From NCBI RefSeq assembly GCF_005405485.1, contig NZ_BJED01000001.1:248001-312000 (forward strand): a DNA stretch of 64,000 bases, read 5' to 3'. The translations under genes were made by a program, and so were the position numbers. Under the pieces are notes generated by a model, which worked only from the letters and a program-made list of their open reading frames with translations, did not search any database and had not been told where the DNA came from. This DNA is from Enterococcus hulanensis (GTDB lineage Bacteria; Bacillota; Bacilli; Lactobacillales; Enterococcaceae). Position 1 is the first letter of the stretch. Each line of letters opens with the position of its first letter. Shown here one piece after another: positions 43,520 through 52,198 of this stretch.

Positions 43520-44050
43520 ATGAAAAAAAGTATTCTAGGCAGCTTGCGTTTTCTGATTTTGAGTTTGATTGTCTTTGGCGGACTGTATACTGTTGTGGTC
43601 ACCGGCATTGGCCAATTATTCTTTTCAGAGCAAGCCAACGGCAGCCAAGTGACGGTGAATGATCAGGTCGTCGGGTCGAAATTGATCGGCCAGGACTTTG
43701 ATCAAGACAAGTATTTTTCTGGTCGCAGCGAAAAAGTTAGCCAACTTTCGCCGGTTTCAGCGGAGCAAAAGCAATTGGTCGAAAAACGTACAGCGGCCGA
43801 ATTAACGAAAAATCCAACAGAAAAAAGAGTTCCAAACGATCTCGTAACGGCTTCTGCCAGCGGCGTGGACCCGGATATCAGCTTGGCAGCGGCTGAATTT
43901 CAAGTTGCTCGGATTGCCAAGGAACGCGGACTGTCTCAGCAAGCAATTCATAAAGTCATCGATGAGCATAGTCAGAAGGATTGGTTTTCTGAACGAAAGT
44001 ATGTCAATGTTTTGCAGTTGAACCTCGCATTAGATAAACTAGAGGCATAA
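43520..44050 (+). CDS. kdpC: K+-transporting ATPase subunit KdpC
   Basis: 176 residues, RBS AAAGGAGC at 43504-43511. A single N-terminal membrane helix (about 8-32; SLRFLILSLIVFGGLYTVVVTGIG) and an extracellular domain containing GSKLIGQDF, YFSGRSE, SASGVDPDIS and ARIAKERGL, all KdpC signatures. It is needed for assembly and raises ATP affinity. Last gene of the structural subunits. Confidence 0.95.
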   Translation: MKKSILGSLRFLILSLIVFGGLYTVVVTGIGQLFFSEQANGSQVTVNDQVVGSKLIGQDFDQDKYFSGRSEKVSQLSPVSAEQKQLVEKRTAAELTKNPTEKRVPNDLVTASASGVDPDISLAAAEFQVARIAKERGLSQQAIHKVIDEHSQKDWFSERKYVNVLQLNLALDKLEA

Positions 44051-44059
44051 TACCAAAAG

Positions 44060-44085
44060 ATTCTCTAACCACTTGGTTAGAGAAT
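44060..44085 (+). terminator. Hairpin between kdpC and kdpD (partial terminator)
   Basis: ATTCTCTAACC (44060-44070), 4-nt loop ACTT, perfect complement at 44075-44085 (11 bp), followed by only a weak T tract (TTGTTGTG). It probably lowers, without stopping, transcription into kdpDE, or protects the kdpFABC transcript 3' end. Confidence 0.6.
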
Positions 44086-44112
44086 TGTTGTGCATAAAAG
44101 AAGGGAGGGGCG

Positions 44113-46686
44113 ATGATGCAAGCAACAGAGGAAAAACAATTAGGCGATGGACGACGGGGACGGCTGCGAGTATTTTTCGGATTTGCGGCAGGTGTCGGAA
44201 AAACGTATGGGATGCTGGCAGAAGCTCATGAGTTATTGCTGATGGGGAAAAATGTAATGGTCGGCTACATCGAACCTCATGATCGGCCGGACACTAATCG
44301 ATTATTAGAAGGACTACCGCAAATTCCGCCGAAAAAAATTTTATATAAGCAAATGATCTTAACGGAGCCGGATATTGATCGGATCATTCAGCAGAAGCCT
44401 GAAATTGTTCTGATCGATGAACTGGCACATACTAACGCGGAAGGGTCGCGAAATCGTAAACGATATCAAGATGTGGATGAACTGCTGAATGCGGGCATCG
44501 ATGTTTTCACCACGGTCAATGTTCAGCATATCGAAAGCCTGAATGATATCGTTGAAGAGGTTACCGGAATCGAGGTCAAGGAAACCGTGCCGGACACCTT
44601 TTTGCAGCGGGCAACGATAAAAGTGATCGATGTGGAACCGGACGAGCTGATCGAACGCTTGGAGCAGGGAAAAATCTACGCCAATGAAAATGCCAGACGG
44701 GCGTTGAGAAACTTCTTTATCCCGCAAAAGCTGGATCAGCTGCGGGGCTTAGCGATTCAACGAGCATCGGATCATATTAACCGGATCAGCGGAAAAACGA
44801 TTGGGATTCAAAGTAAATTACTAACAGTGGTGAACGATGCTTTTCCTAAAATGACCGAAAAATGTATTCGCTGGACAGCGCGTTTGGCTCAAGGATTAGC
44901 TGCGGAGTGGACGGTAATTCAGGTTCGCACTCAAGAAAATACACCTACCAACATTCCTTTGGCGGAAAAATTAGGAGCCGAGGTGATCAGCATTGAGGAA
45001 GATGACAGCTTTGAGACGATCGTTGAATTTGCCAAAATGACCGGGGTCACCGATATTATCATGGGAAAGAATCTGCGTCAGCCTTGGTATGAAAAGATTT
45101 TTACCGAAGCTTTCGATGATCGCTTGCTGAAGCGCTTGAATGATACGGAGCTCCATTTGATTCCCTTTAGTGAGGAAAAGCAAACCTGGTTCTTCAAGAC
45201 CCGCAAGGTGATCGAAGGTGGAGGAAAAGATTTCGGAATTGCGATCGGTGCCGTCATCTTAGCGACGATCGTGACGGAATTAATGCAATACCTGCATATC
45301 GGTGATCAAAATTTGATGCTGATTTATATTTTCTTCATCTTATTAGTAGCTCGAACTACCTCCGGCTATTTTTGGAGCTCACTTTCTTCTATATTAGGTG
45401 TCTTGTCTTTCAACTGGTTTTTTGTGGAGCCCTTGTATTCACTAACGGTCTACAAGCAAGGCTATCCGATCACTTTATTGATCATGCTGGTGGTCGCGCT
45501 GATGATCAGTAATTTGATGGTTCGTTTGAAAAAACAAGCCGACAGTTCGATGGAAAAAGAGCATCAGATGGAAATTTTATATGAATTAAACAAACAGTAC
45601 GTTTTAGCAGAAAGCCGAAAACAGATTCTCGATATTTCTGCGACGTATTTATCACGATTGCTAGAACGGGAAGTGATCATTTTTGATCGTTTGTCGAAAG
45701 TAGAGAGTATTCATTGTGTCGCTGAAAAGCAAACGATTTTGGCAAATAAAGATGAAGCAGCCGTTGCCTTTTGGGCTGCAAAAAATCAAAAAGAAGCCGG
45801 CAATGGCACAGATACCTTGATTGGTGCCAAAGGATTTTATCTGCCGATCATCGCAAGCGGAAAAACATTAGCGGTATTAGGCATTGAACGAAATGCCAAT
45901 CTTGAACTGGAAAATGATCAACTCAACTATTTGAAGCTGGTATTGACTCAGATCGCCGTTATTTTGGAGCAAACGGAATTGAAGGAAGAAAAAGAACAAG
46001 TCGAGTTAGAAAACGAGCGGGAAAAAGTTCGCAGCAATCTTTTACGAGCAGTTTCCCATGATTTACGAACACCGCTGACAGTAATCTCAGGGATTGCTGA
46101 AACATTAGGCGTCGGAACTGATTTAAAAGAAGAGACACGTCAAAAACTATTAAAGGATATTCAAGAAGAGTCACAATGGCTGATTCGCATGGTTGAAAAT
46201 TTATTATCGATTACCCGTATCAACATGGATACGATGAAGGTCACGAAAACGGCTGAACCGGTGGAAGAAATCATCGAAGCGGTTTATAAGCACTTAAAAA
46301 AAGTTTATCCTGATGGTCAAGTCGAGATTCAACTGCCGTCAGAGGTCATTTTTATTCAAGCAGATCCTATTTTGATCGAGCAGGCATTATTCAATCTGGT
46401 GGAGAATGCCTTTCGTCATGGAGAAAAAAATCAACCGGTCCAACTGATCGTTTATCAGGAAAAGGGACAGACAGTCTTTGAAATCGAAAATCACGGCGAA
46501 ATGCCATTGAAGCAATTTCAAAAAATCCAGTCAAACTTAGCTAGCGCAAATGAAGTCCCGGTAGATTCAAAAAATGGCTTGGGAATCGGCTTGAGTATCG
46601 TCAAAACGATCATCCATGCTCATAATGGCAAAATGGAAATGACCGTGGGTGCAGGCAAGACACTGGTTAGAATTTATTTGAAGTGA
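44113..46686 (+). CDS. kdpD: Sensor histidine kinase KdpD
   Basis: 857 residues; start 44113 or 44116 (GGGAGGGG at 44103-44110 favours 44116 slightly). The KdpD N-terminal domain (about 17-225) has a Walker A GFAAGVGKT (23-31) and LIDELAHTN; a universal-stress-protein-like domain follows (about 245-365), then four membrane helices (about 380-480), a GAF-like domain and the HisKA/HATPase core with phospho-His649 (VSHDLRTPLTVI), N box (LVENAFRHGE) and G box (NGLGIGLSIV). In other Firmicutes the USP domain binds c-di-AMP. It phosphorylates KdpE under low K+ or osmotic stress. Confidence 0.95.
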   Translation: MMQATEEKQLGDGRRGRLRVFFGFAAGVGKTYGMLAEAHELLLMGKNVMVGYIEPHDRPDTNRLLEGLPQIPPKKILYKQMILTEPDIDRIIQQKPEIVLIDELAHTNAEGSRNRKRYQDVDELLNAGIDVFTTVNVQHIESLNDIVEEVTGIEVKETVPDTFLQRATIKVIDVEPDELIERLEQGKIYANENARRALRNFFIPQKLDQLRGLAIQRASDHINRISGKTIGIQSKLLTVVNDAFPKMTEKCIRWTARLAQGLAAEWTVIQVRTQENTPTNIPLAEKLGAEVISIEEDDSFETIVEFAKMTGVTDIIMGKNLRQPWYEKIFTEAFDDRLLKRLNDTELHLIPFSEEKQTWFFKTRKVIEGGGKDFGIAIGAVILATIVTELMQYLHIGDQNLMLIYIFFILLVARTTSGYFWSSLSSILGVLSFNWFFVEPLYSLTVYKQGYPITLLIMLVVALMISNLMVRLKKQADSSMEKEHQMEILYELNKQYVLAESRKQILDISATYLSRLLEREVIIFDRLSKVESIHCVAEKQTILANKDEAAVAFWAAKNQKEAGNGTDTLIGAKGFYLPIIASGKTLAVLGIERNANLELENDQLNYLKLVLTQIAVILEQTELKEEKEQVELENEREKVRSNLLRAVSHDLRTPLTVISGIAETLGVGTDLKEETRQKLLKDIQEESQWLIRMVENLLSITRINMDTMKVTKTAEPVEEIIEAVYKHLKKVYPDGQVEIQLPSEVIFIQADPILIEQALFNLVENAFRHGEKNQPVQLIVYQEKGQTVFEIENHGEMPLKQFQKIQSNLASANEVPVDSKNGLGIGLSIVKTIIHAHNGKMEMTVGAGKTLVRIYLK

Positions 46687-46696
46687 GGGGATGTTT

Positions 46697-47389
46697 ATGA
46701 AGCAATCCATTTTATTAATCGAAGATGATCCAAATATCACGGATTTTATGGAGGTCGTTTTAGGGCAGGAACGCTATCAATTAACGGTCGCCAGTACAGG
46801 AATGGAAGCATTGACCGCTTTTCAAACAACAACGATTGATTTGGTTCTGTTAGACTTGGGGCTGCCTGATATTGACGGGATCGATCTGCTGAAAATTCTT
46901 CGCAAACGAATGCACCTGCCGATCATTATTATCTCTGCCAGAAATAATGAGGAAGAAAAAGTGAAGGCGCTGGATTTAGGGGCAGATGACTATGTGACCA
47001 AGCCATTTGGTACGAATGAGTTACTGGCGCGGATTCGCACAGCCTTACGCCATCAAAACGTTCAGACTGAAGCATTAACCATTGTAGAAAATAAAAATCT
47101 GAAAATCGATTTCGAAAAGCAATTGGTTTATAAGGACAATCATGAGATTCATCTGACTAAAAATGAATATCGCATTTTAGCGCTGATGTTTCGCCAATTA
47201 GGCAAGGTAGTTACTTATCAAACCTTAATGACAGAAGTCTGGGGACCTTATAGTGATGATTCCCAAACACTGCGGGTAAATATGTCCAACATCCGCAAAA
47301 AAATCGAACAGGATACGTTGAAGCCTGAATACTTGATTACGGAGATCGGTGTAGGCTATCGCCTGCGAGACCATCGATCGGAACAATAA
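46697..47389 (+). CDS. kdpE: Response regulator KdpE (OmpR family)
   Basis: 230 residues from the ATG at 46697 with GAGGGG at 46685-46690; an ATG at 46691 would touch the site. Receiver domain with acidic pair Glu9-Asp10/Asp11, phospho-Asp53 (LLDLGLPD) and Lys in VTKPFG. The C-terminal winged HTH ends with NMSNIRKKIE and YLITEIGVGYRL. It activates the kdp promoter when phosphorylated by KdpD. It follows kdpD by 10 nt. Confidence 0.95.
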   Translation: MKQSILLIEDDPNITDFMEVVLGQERYQLTVASTGMEALTAFQTTTIDLVLLDLGLPDIDGIDLLKILRKRMHLPIIIISARNNEEEKVKALDLGADDYVTKPFGTNELLARIRTALRHQNVQTEALTIVENKNLKIDFEKQLVYKDNHEIHLTKNEYRILALMFRQLGKVVTYQTLMTEVWGPYSDDSQTLRVNMSNIRKKIEQDTLKPEYLITEIGVGYRLRDHRSEQ

Positions 47390-47403
47390 AAACATCGCCA
47401 ACT

Positions 47404-47462
47404 AAAAACCAAACGATCAAATACTTGAGAAATTGAACGTATTTTGATTGCTTGGTTTTTTA
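47404..47462 (+). terminator. Terminator of the kdp operon
   Basis: Arms 47404-47424 (AAAAACCAAACGATCAAA...) and 47439-47460 pair over about 20 positions with a few mismatches, followed by T residues. Confidence 0.85.
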
Positions 47463-47502
47463 TTATCCCTTCTTTTAGTACACTAAGATAAAAACAGGGG
47501 AG

Positions 47503-48135
47503 GTGTCCATCATCATTTTCTTACTGATAGTTATTTGCGGACTTGCTTTATATTCAATTTTCAAAAGTTTAATCAGACAATCAAAAAATCCTAGTGGAAA
47601 GATCGGCACTTGGATGATGCGAATATGGAATCGCGCATATTTACCAATGGTTAGTTGGACATTAAGCTTTGTGAACAAGTCGACGCCTAAAAATATTTTA
47701 GATATTGGCGTTGGAAACGGCGCTTCAACCAACTATCTTCATCAACATTTTCCTACTAGTCAAATCTATGGCATCGATTTTTCCAAAACAGCGATTCTCG
47801 AAGCCAGCAAGCATTATTCAGCCTCAGCGACTTTCGAAGAAATGAACATCGACAAAACCAAATATCCGTCAGATTTTTTTGACTTGATTTTTGCCTTTCA
47901 GACCCATTTTCACTGGGAACAGCTAGATCAAGCATTGATGGAGATAGAACGGATTTTAGCGCCAAGCGGAGAATGTTGGATTGCCTGCGAACGTTCTAAA
48001 GTAAAATATTATTTGCCAGATTTTGCAGAGGTCGACAAATTTCAAATCTATTTAGCAAATTTAGGACTTGATTTAGTTGCCAGTCATCAAACGAAGGACT
48101 GGATTTGCTATCGAATTATGAAGTTATCTAGTTAA
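47503..48135 (+). CDS. Class I SAM-dependent methyltransferase with N-terminal membrane segment
   Basis: About 210 residues if begun at GTG 47503. The strong ribosome site AGGGGAGG (47496-47503) runs into that GTG, so initiation may actually occur a few codons on, at ATC 47509 or 47512, a rare start codon; no ATG is in the right place. Residues 3-20 are hydrophobic. Rossmann motif I is ILDIGVGNGAST, followed by IYGIDFSKTAI, and FDLIFAFQTHFHW at the motif IV region. It resembles the methyltransferase-11/25 group. Substrate unknown. Not linked to neighbours. Confidence 0.78.
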   Translation: MSIIIFLLIVICGLALYSIFKSLIRQSKNPSGKIGTWMMRIWNRAYLPMVSWTLSFVNKSTPKNILDIGVGNGASTNYLHQHFPTSQIYGIDFSKTAILEASKHYSASATFEEMNIDKTKYPSDFFDLIFAFQTHFHWEQLDQALMEIERILAPSGECWIACERSKVKYYLPDFAEVDKFQIYLANLGLDLVASHQTKDWICYRIMKLSS

Positions 48136-48192
48136 AAATATAAAGCGCTTAATTATAGTTATTTTAAAGTGAGGGTGAACGTTTATAAGCTG

Positions 48193-48215
48193 TTAATGAT
48201 TATCTTTCTCATTAA
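48193..48215. promoter_or_regulatory. Inverted repeat upstream of the P-type ATPase (Fur/PerR-like?)
   Basis: TTAATGA (48193-48199) and TCATTAA (48209-48215), 7-bp arms, 9-nt spacer; includes TAATGATTATC, reminiscent of Fur-family boxes. Confidence 0.4.
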
Positions 48216-48237
48216 GGTGTTCTTATTTTCAATTAGA

Positions 48238-48260
48238 ATATCAGAGTGCTAATCTGATAT
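48238..48260. promoter_or_regulatory. Second inverted repeat upstream of the P-type ATPase
   Basis: ATATCAGA (48238-48245) and TCTGATAT (48253-48260), perfect 8-bp arms with a 7-nt spacer, 24 nt before the start codon. A likely operator, or a hairpin in the leader. Confidence 0.55.
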
Positions 48261-48283
48261 TGAAGAAAATTGGAGGCGCTCGT

Positions 48284-50080
48284 ATGAGTAATATAAAGAA
48301 GTTTTTATTAACTGTGATGATCGGGATCGTCGCATTGATTTTGGAGTTTGGCTTTCATCAGAATCGCCTAGCTTTTTGGTTAGTGGCTATTGTTGGTGGG
48401 ATCATGACAGTCACTATGCTGATTGGAATGATCGAGACATTGCGTTCTGGAAAATATGGTGTAGATATTTTAGCGATTACCGCGATCGTGGCTACACTCT
48501 TAGTTGGTGAATATTGGGCAAGTCTGATGGTTTTGATTATGCTAACTGGCGGCGACAGCTTAGAAGATTATGCCAGTCATCAAGCGAGTCGCGAATTACG
48601 GTCGCTTTTAGATAATTCACCGCAAACTGCGCATCGAATCAAAGGTGAAGAGATCACTGATCTTGCGGTTGAAGAAGTCGAAGTTGGTGATTTGATTTTA
48701 GTAAAACCCGGAGAATTAGTGCCGGTTGATGGACGAGTCGTAGAGGGTGAATCTTTTGTGGATGAGTCGTCATTGACAGGAGAATCTAAGCCCATCGAAA
48801 AGAAACAAAATGATGAATTAATGTCTGGCTCAATTAATGGTGATGCAGCCTTGCGGTTTAAAGTAACGAAGGCAGCCAAAGATAGTCAATATCAGACATT
48901 GGTAAAACTAGTCAAGGAATCAGAAGCAAAACCGGCTCACTTTGTCCGTTTGGCTGATCGTTACGCGGTCCCTTTTACGATCATCGCCTATGTAATTGGC
49001 GGTGTCGCTTGGTTTGTTTCAAAAGATCCGGTTCGTTTCGCAGAAGTGTTAGTAGTCGCTTCTCCATGTCCGTTGATTTTGGCAGCACCAGTGGCATTAG
49101 TTGCGGGGATGAGCCGCTCAAGCCGAAACGGAATCGTCGTGAAAACTGGAACAACGATTGAAAAATTAGCAAACGCAAAAAGCATCGCCTTTGATAAGAC
49201 AGGGACATTGACAGAAGGCAAACTCTCAGTAGAAGATATCAAGGATGCTTCTGATCATTTTTCAAAAGAAGAGTTGATCACCTACGCGGCCAGCGGCGAA
49301 CAGGAGTCTAGTCATATTTTGGCTCGTTCATTAGTCGCCTATGCAAAAGAAAAAGAAATAAATTTGTTCCCTGTAACTGAGTTGGAAGAAATCACAGGTC
49401 AAGGAATCCAAGCAAAGGTAAATAGCAAAAACATTCGCGTCGGGAAAGCTTCTTTTGCCGGTTCCCCAATTGAATTAACGAATGAACATACGGCAGTCTA
49501 TGTTTCCATCGATAATCAATATATCGGCTACATCACATTTACCGATATCGTTCGCAAAGAATCCGCCGCTACCATCAAAGCGTTGAATGACTTGGGAATT
49601 AAGAAAACCATCATGCTTACCGGTGATCATCAATCGATCGCTAATCAAATCGCCCATGAGGTAGGAATATCAGAAGTGCATGCAGAATGCTTGCCGGAAG
49701 AAAAGATTAATGTATTAAAAACGTTAAATGACGAAGATCGACCAGGAATTATGGTAGGCGATGGCGTGAATGATGCTCCTGCGTTGGCAGTGGCAGATGT
49801 CGGTATTGCGATGGGTGCTCATGGTTCAACCGCAGCCAGCGAAAGTGCTGATGCCGTAATTTTGAAGGACGATCTAAGTCGAGTGTCAGAAGCTGTCCGC
49901 TTATCGCAAGATACGATGCGGATCGCTCGTCAATCCGTATTGATCGGACTCGTGATTTGTATAATTTTGATGCTAATTGCAAGTACCGGTGTCATTCCAG
50001 CATTATTAGGTGCAGCCTTGCAGGAAGTGATTGATACTGTGTCAATTTTATCTGCTTTGAGAGCCAGAAAAGATAGGTAG
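48284..50080 (+). CDS. P1B-type heavy-metal-translocating ATPase with SPCP motif
   Basis: 598 residues from the ATG at 48284 (TGGAGG 48271-48276). No N-terminal CxxC metal-binding domain. P-type motifs: SSLTGES, phospho-Asp304 in DKTGTLTEG, MLTGDHQS and MVGDGVNDAPALAVADVG. The metal-site motif in the membrane is SPCP (Ser260-Pro-Cys262-Pro), not CPC. SPC is the mark of P1B-4 Co/Zn/Fe(II) exporters such as PfeT, FrvA and PmtA, but the HEGGT-like motif those have in the last helices is replaced by ALQEVIDT here. So it is a metal exporter of a less well studied branch. Two palindromes upstream suggest metal- or peroxide-responsive control. Confidence 0.88.
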   Translation: MSNIKKFLLTVMIGIVALILEFGFHQNRLAFWLVAIVGGIMTVTMLIGMIETLRSGKYGVDILAITAIVATLLVGEYWASLMVLIMLTGGDSLEDYASHQASRELRSLLDNSPQTAHRIKGEEITDLAVEEVEVGDLILVKPGELVPVDGRVVEGESFVDESSLTGESKPIEKKQNDELMSGSINGDAALRFKVTKAAKDSQYQTLVKLVKESEAKPAHFVRLADRYAVPFTIIAYVIGGVAWFVSKDPVRFAEVLVVASPCPLILAAPVALVAGMSRSSRNGIVVKTGTTIEKLANAKSIAFDKTGTLTEGKLSVEDIKDASDHFSKEELITYAASGEQESSHILARSLVAYAKEKEINLFPVTELEEITGQGIQAKVNSKNIRVGKASFAGSPIELTNEHTAVYVSIDNQYIGYITFTDIVRKESAATIKALNDLGIKKTIMLTGDHQSIANQIAHEVGISEVHAECLPEEKINVLKTLNDEDRPGIMVGDGVNDAPALAVADVGIAMGAHGSTAASESADAVILKDDLSRVSEAVRLSQDTMRIARQSVLIGLVICIILMLIASTGVIPALLGAALQEVIDTVSILSALRARKDR

Positions 50081-50100
50081 TCGTTCACTATTACAATAGA

Positions 50101-50144
50101 AGAAACCAGCAAAATTTCACGTCGAAATTTTGCTGGTTTCTTTT
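50101..50144. terminator. Bidirectional terminator
   Basis: AGAAACCAGCAAAATTTC (50101-50118) and its complement at 50124-50141 with a 5-nt loop. It serves the ATPase gene and the convergent repeat-protein gene. Confidence 0.92.
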
Positions 50145-50709
50145 AATGGTGCCGATTATGATGACCGGTCGTTTGTTGCGGCGTGTAATTGTGATGAACA
50201 CGTTGCTGCTGTTGGACAGCTTGTTGCTGGGCTGCTTGTTGTTGGGCTGCTTGCTGTTGAGCTGCTTGTTGCTGAGCAGCCTGTTGCTGAGCCGCTTGTT
50301 GCTGAGCCGCTTGTTGCTGAGCCGCTTGTTGTTGAGCCGCTTGTTGTTGGGCCGCCTGTTGTTGAGCGGCTTGTTGTTGGTCTGCCTGTTGTTGGTCTGC
50401 CTGTTGTTGAACTGCTTGTTGCTGAGCCGCTTGTTGTTGGATATCCTGTTGTTGAGTTGCTTGCGCTTGTTGCGTATTTTTCTGCACGTGTTGATAAGCG
50501 ACTTTCGTGGCTGGTTGTTTGCAATATTGATCTAGGATGCGATTTTGTAAAACAGCACAATTTTCCGCTGGCTTATAAATATTGTTAATCGCATGATAAT
50601 GCATCTGGTTGAGTAGGTGGTGCTGATTTGCAGCTTCGGCTTTCGTTCCCGAAAAACTTAAAACGCCCGCGAAGACCAACAAACTAATTGCGAGTTTCTT
50701 TTTTCCCAT
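50143..50709 (-). CDS. Secreted Ala/Gln pentapeptide-repeat protein
   Basis: 188 residues from the ATG at 50709 behind GGAGGAG. Signal peptide of about 27 residues (MGKKKLAISLLVFAGVLSFSG, cut after KAEA). A short unique N-terminal part (about 28-80; two Cys, several His and Tyr) is followed by 17 units of the form x-x-Gln-Gln-Gln: AT, DI, AA, AV, AD, AD, ten consecutive AA, and a last AV. The C-terminus is His-rich (VHHNYTPQQTTGHHNRHH). The repeat is low-complexity and helical in character; such Gln-rich stretches can be coiled-coil, cell-wall-spanning or transglutaminase-target-like. The His-rich end suggests metal binding. It lies 55 nt behind the sensor kinase gene on the same strand, so it is probably in the same transcription unit. 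No family recognised. Confidence 0.8.
   Translation of the reverse strand: MGKKKLAISLLVFAGVLSFSGTKAEAANQHHLLNQMHYHAINNIYKPAENCAVLQNRILDQYCKQPATKVAYQHVQKNTQQAQATQQQDIQQQAAQQQAVQQQADQQQADQQQAAQQQAAQQQAAQQQAAQQQAAQQQAAQQQAAQQQAAQQQAAQQQAAQQQAVQQQQRVHHNYTPQQTTGHHNRHH
50203..50460 (-). repeat. 15-bp tandem repeat encoding xxQQQ
   Basis: Seventeen in-register 15-bp units, varying at Gln and Ala third positions and at the second codon of each unit. The silent variation shows selection on the protein, not a recent identical expansion. Copy number may vary between strains. Confidence 0.9.
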
Positions 50710-50764
50710 ATAAATCTCCTCCTCAACTATAGAATAGAAGGAAATTATGGCAAAAGTGTGACAA

Positions 50765-52198
50765 TTAAAGACTAGGCAGCAAAATCGTGATTTTAAATTT
50801 ATTTTGATCCGTTTCTGCATAAATCTCACCTTGGTGACGCCGAATGACTTGCTTTGCGATGGCTAGGCCAAGACCTGTTCCTGAAATTTGATTTCGATTT
50901 CCTCGCTGAAACGAATCAAAAAGGCGAGAGACATCCGAAATTTGCTGATCTAAAGAATTTTCAATCGTAATGGCTAAAAATTTTTCCTGCTCAGCAATTT
51001 TCAACTCAATAACAGAATGGGCGGGTGCATATTTATTTGCGTTATCTAGCAGAATTTTCAATGCTTGCGTAATTCTCAAATAATCGCCGTGAATCATTTT
51101 TGGTTCGGTCAATTGGTTAGCTAGGTGCGCCTGCTGATTCTTTTCTTTTAATGGCAATCGATAGCTGCGCAAAGCATCCTCAATACAATCTAAAGGATTG
51201 ATCGTTTCTTTATGCAGTTGAAATTCCGTTGATTGCAAACGGCTCAGCTCTAATAAATCATTGACTAAGCGTTCCAAATCCGTACTTTCCACTAAAAGCT
51301 GCTTTAAATACGCTTTTTCTTCATCGGTGGTCAGCATTCCTTCATTGATTGCCTCTAATGAACTTTTAATCACCATGACCGGTGTTCGTAATTCATGAGA
51401 AATTTGCGAGAGGAAATCTTTTTCCGCCTGTTCTTTGCCTTCACGCGCCTGTTTAGCTTCGGCCAAGCGATGACACAAGTGTGTCAACTGGTCACCAAGC
51501 TCCTGCAGCTCGTCGTGAGTGTTGATTTCAAGCGGTGCCTGATAATTTTCCTGCGTTAATTGGTCTGCGTAATTTCGCATATCTTCAATCGGCTTAACGA
51601 ATCGTTTTGAGAGCCGCCAAGCCAGCAAACTCGCAATTAAAACAGAAGCCAGCAAGCTCATTATCAGCATCAAATAACCTGACAACTGATTTTTATGAAT
51701 AGCATCGACTTTTGAATGCATCAATACGACACCCTCAACTTCACCATCTGAAAGAATCGGAGTGACAACGCTAAGCTCCTGCAATTGGAAAAACTTACGG
51801 CTTTTTGCGACCTGTATTTTTTTGGTGCGAAAAGCTTTATCAACGGACTTATTCATCCCAGCAGGTACTTGCTTTTGATTATGATGAGCATAATCGATCA
51901 GTGAGTCCAGCTGTTCATCTAAAATCCAAATATCTTCTCCTGCAATTTGATTCAAAAAACGCAAAAAAGCCCCATATCCATTTGACCCGCTTCCATGATT
52001 CGAGTGTACCAGCGGAGCATCCGCAAAATAATCCGAGAGTGTGTTGCTGATTAATTCACTGCGATGGGTCATTTCCTCAAGATGGAGATCCTCTGTTTGT
52101 TTAGCAAAAAGAATCCCAAAGAAAAAGGCAATCATCAGCGCAAAAACCAGCAAGAGTGCCACAAATTGTTTAATCAGACGAATCGTAATTTTTTTCAT
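50765..52198 (-). CDS. Two-component sensor histidine kinase
   Basis: 477 residues from the ATG at 52198, which overlaps the regulator's stop by ATGA; GAGGTC gives the ribosome site. Two membrane helices (about 10-32 and 172-194) bracket an extracellular sensing domain of about 140 residues. HAMP (about 195-250) leads to HisKA with phospho-His268 (SQISHELRTPVMV), then HATPase with the N box LLDNANKYAP and G boxes SGTGLGLAIA. It resembles VanS/SaeS-like kinases of the EnvZ class. The stimulus is unknown; the repeat protein downstream and the ATPase beyond it may be targets. Confidence 0.93.
   Translation of the reverse strand: MKKITIRLIKQFVALLLVFALMIAFFFGILFAKQTEDLHLEEMTHRSELISNTLSDYFADAPLVHSNHGSGSNGYGAFLRFLNQIAGEDIWILDEQLDSLIDYAHHNQKQVPAGMNKSVDKAFRTKKIQVAKSRKFFQLQELSVVTPILSDGEVEGVVLMHSKVDAIHKNQLSGYLMLIMSLLASVLIASLLAWRLSKRFVKPIEDMRNYADQLTQENYQAPLEINTHDELQELGDQLTHLCHRLAEAKQAREGKEQAEKDFLSQISHELRTPVMVIKSSLEAINEGMLTTDEEKAYLKQLLVESTDLERLVNDLLELSRLQSTEFQLHKETINPLDCIEDALRSYRLPLKEKNQQAHLANQLTEPKMIHGDYLRITQALKILLDNANKYAPAHSVIELKIAEQEKFLAITIENSLDQQISDVSRLFDSFQRGNRNQISGTGLGLAIAKQVIRRHQGEIYAETDQNKFKITILLPSL

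Noticed and set aside
48284-50080. Direct assignment to the Fe(II) exporters PfeT/FrvA/PmtA
   Set aside because: SPC motif and lack of an N-terminal metal domain agree, but the HEGGT-like motif is absent, so only a general P1B assignment is made.
50203-50460. Tandem 15-bp units as a CRISPR-like array
   Set aside because: Units are contiguous with no spacers and stay in the reading frame of a protein gene.
50130-50588. Plus-strand frames across the pentapeptide repeat (Leu-rich and Val/Glu/Pro-rich proteins)
   Set aside because: They are the antisense of the CAG/CAA-rich repeat. Only the minus-strand frame has a ribosome site, a signal peptide and unique flanking sequence.
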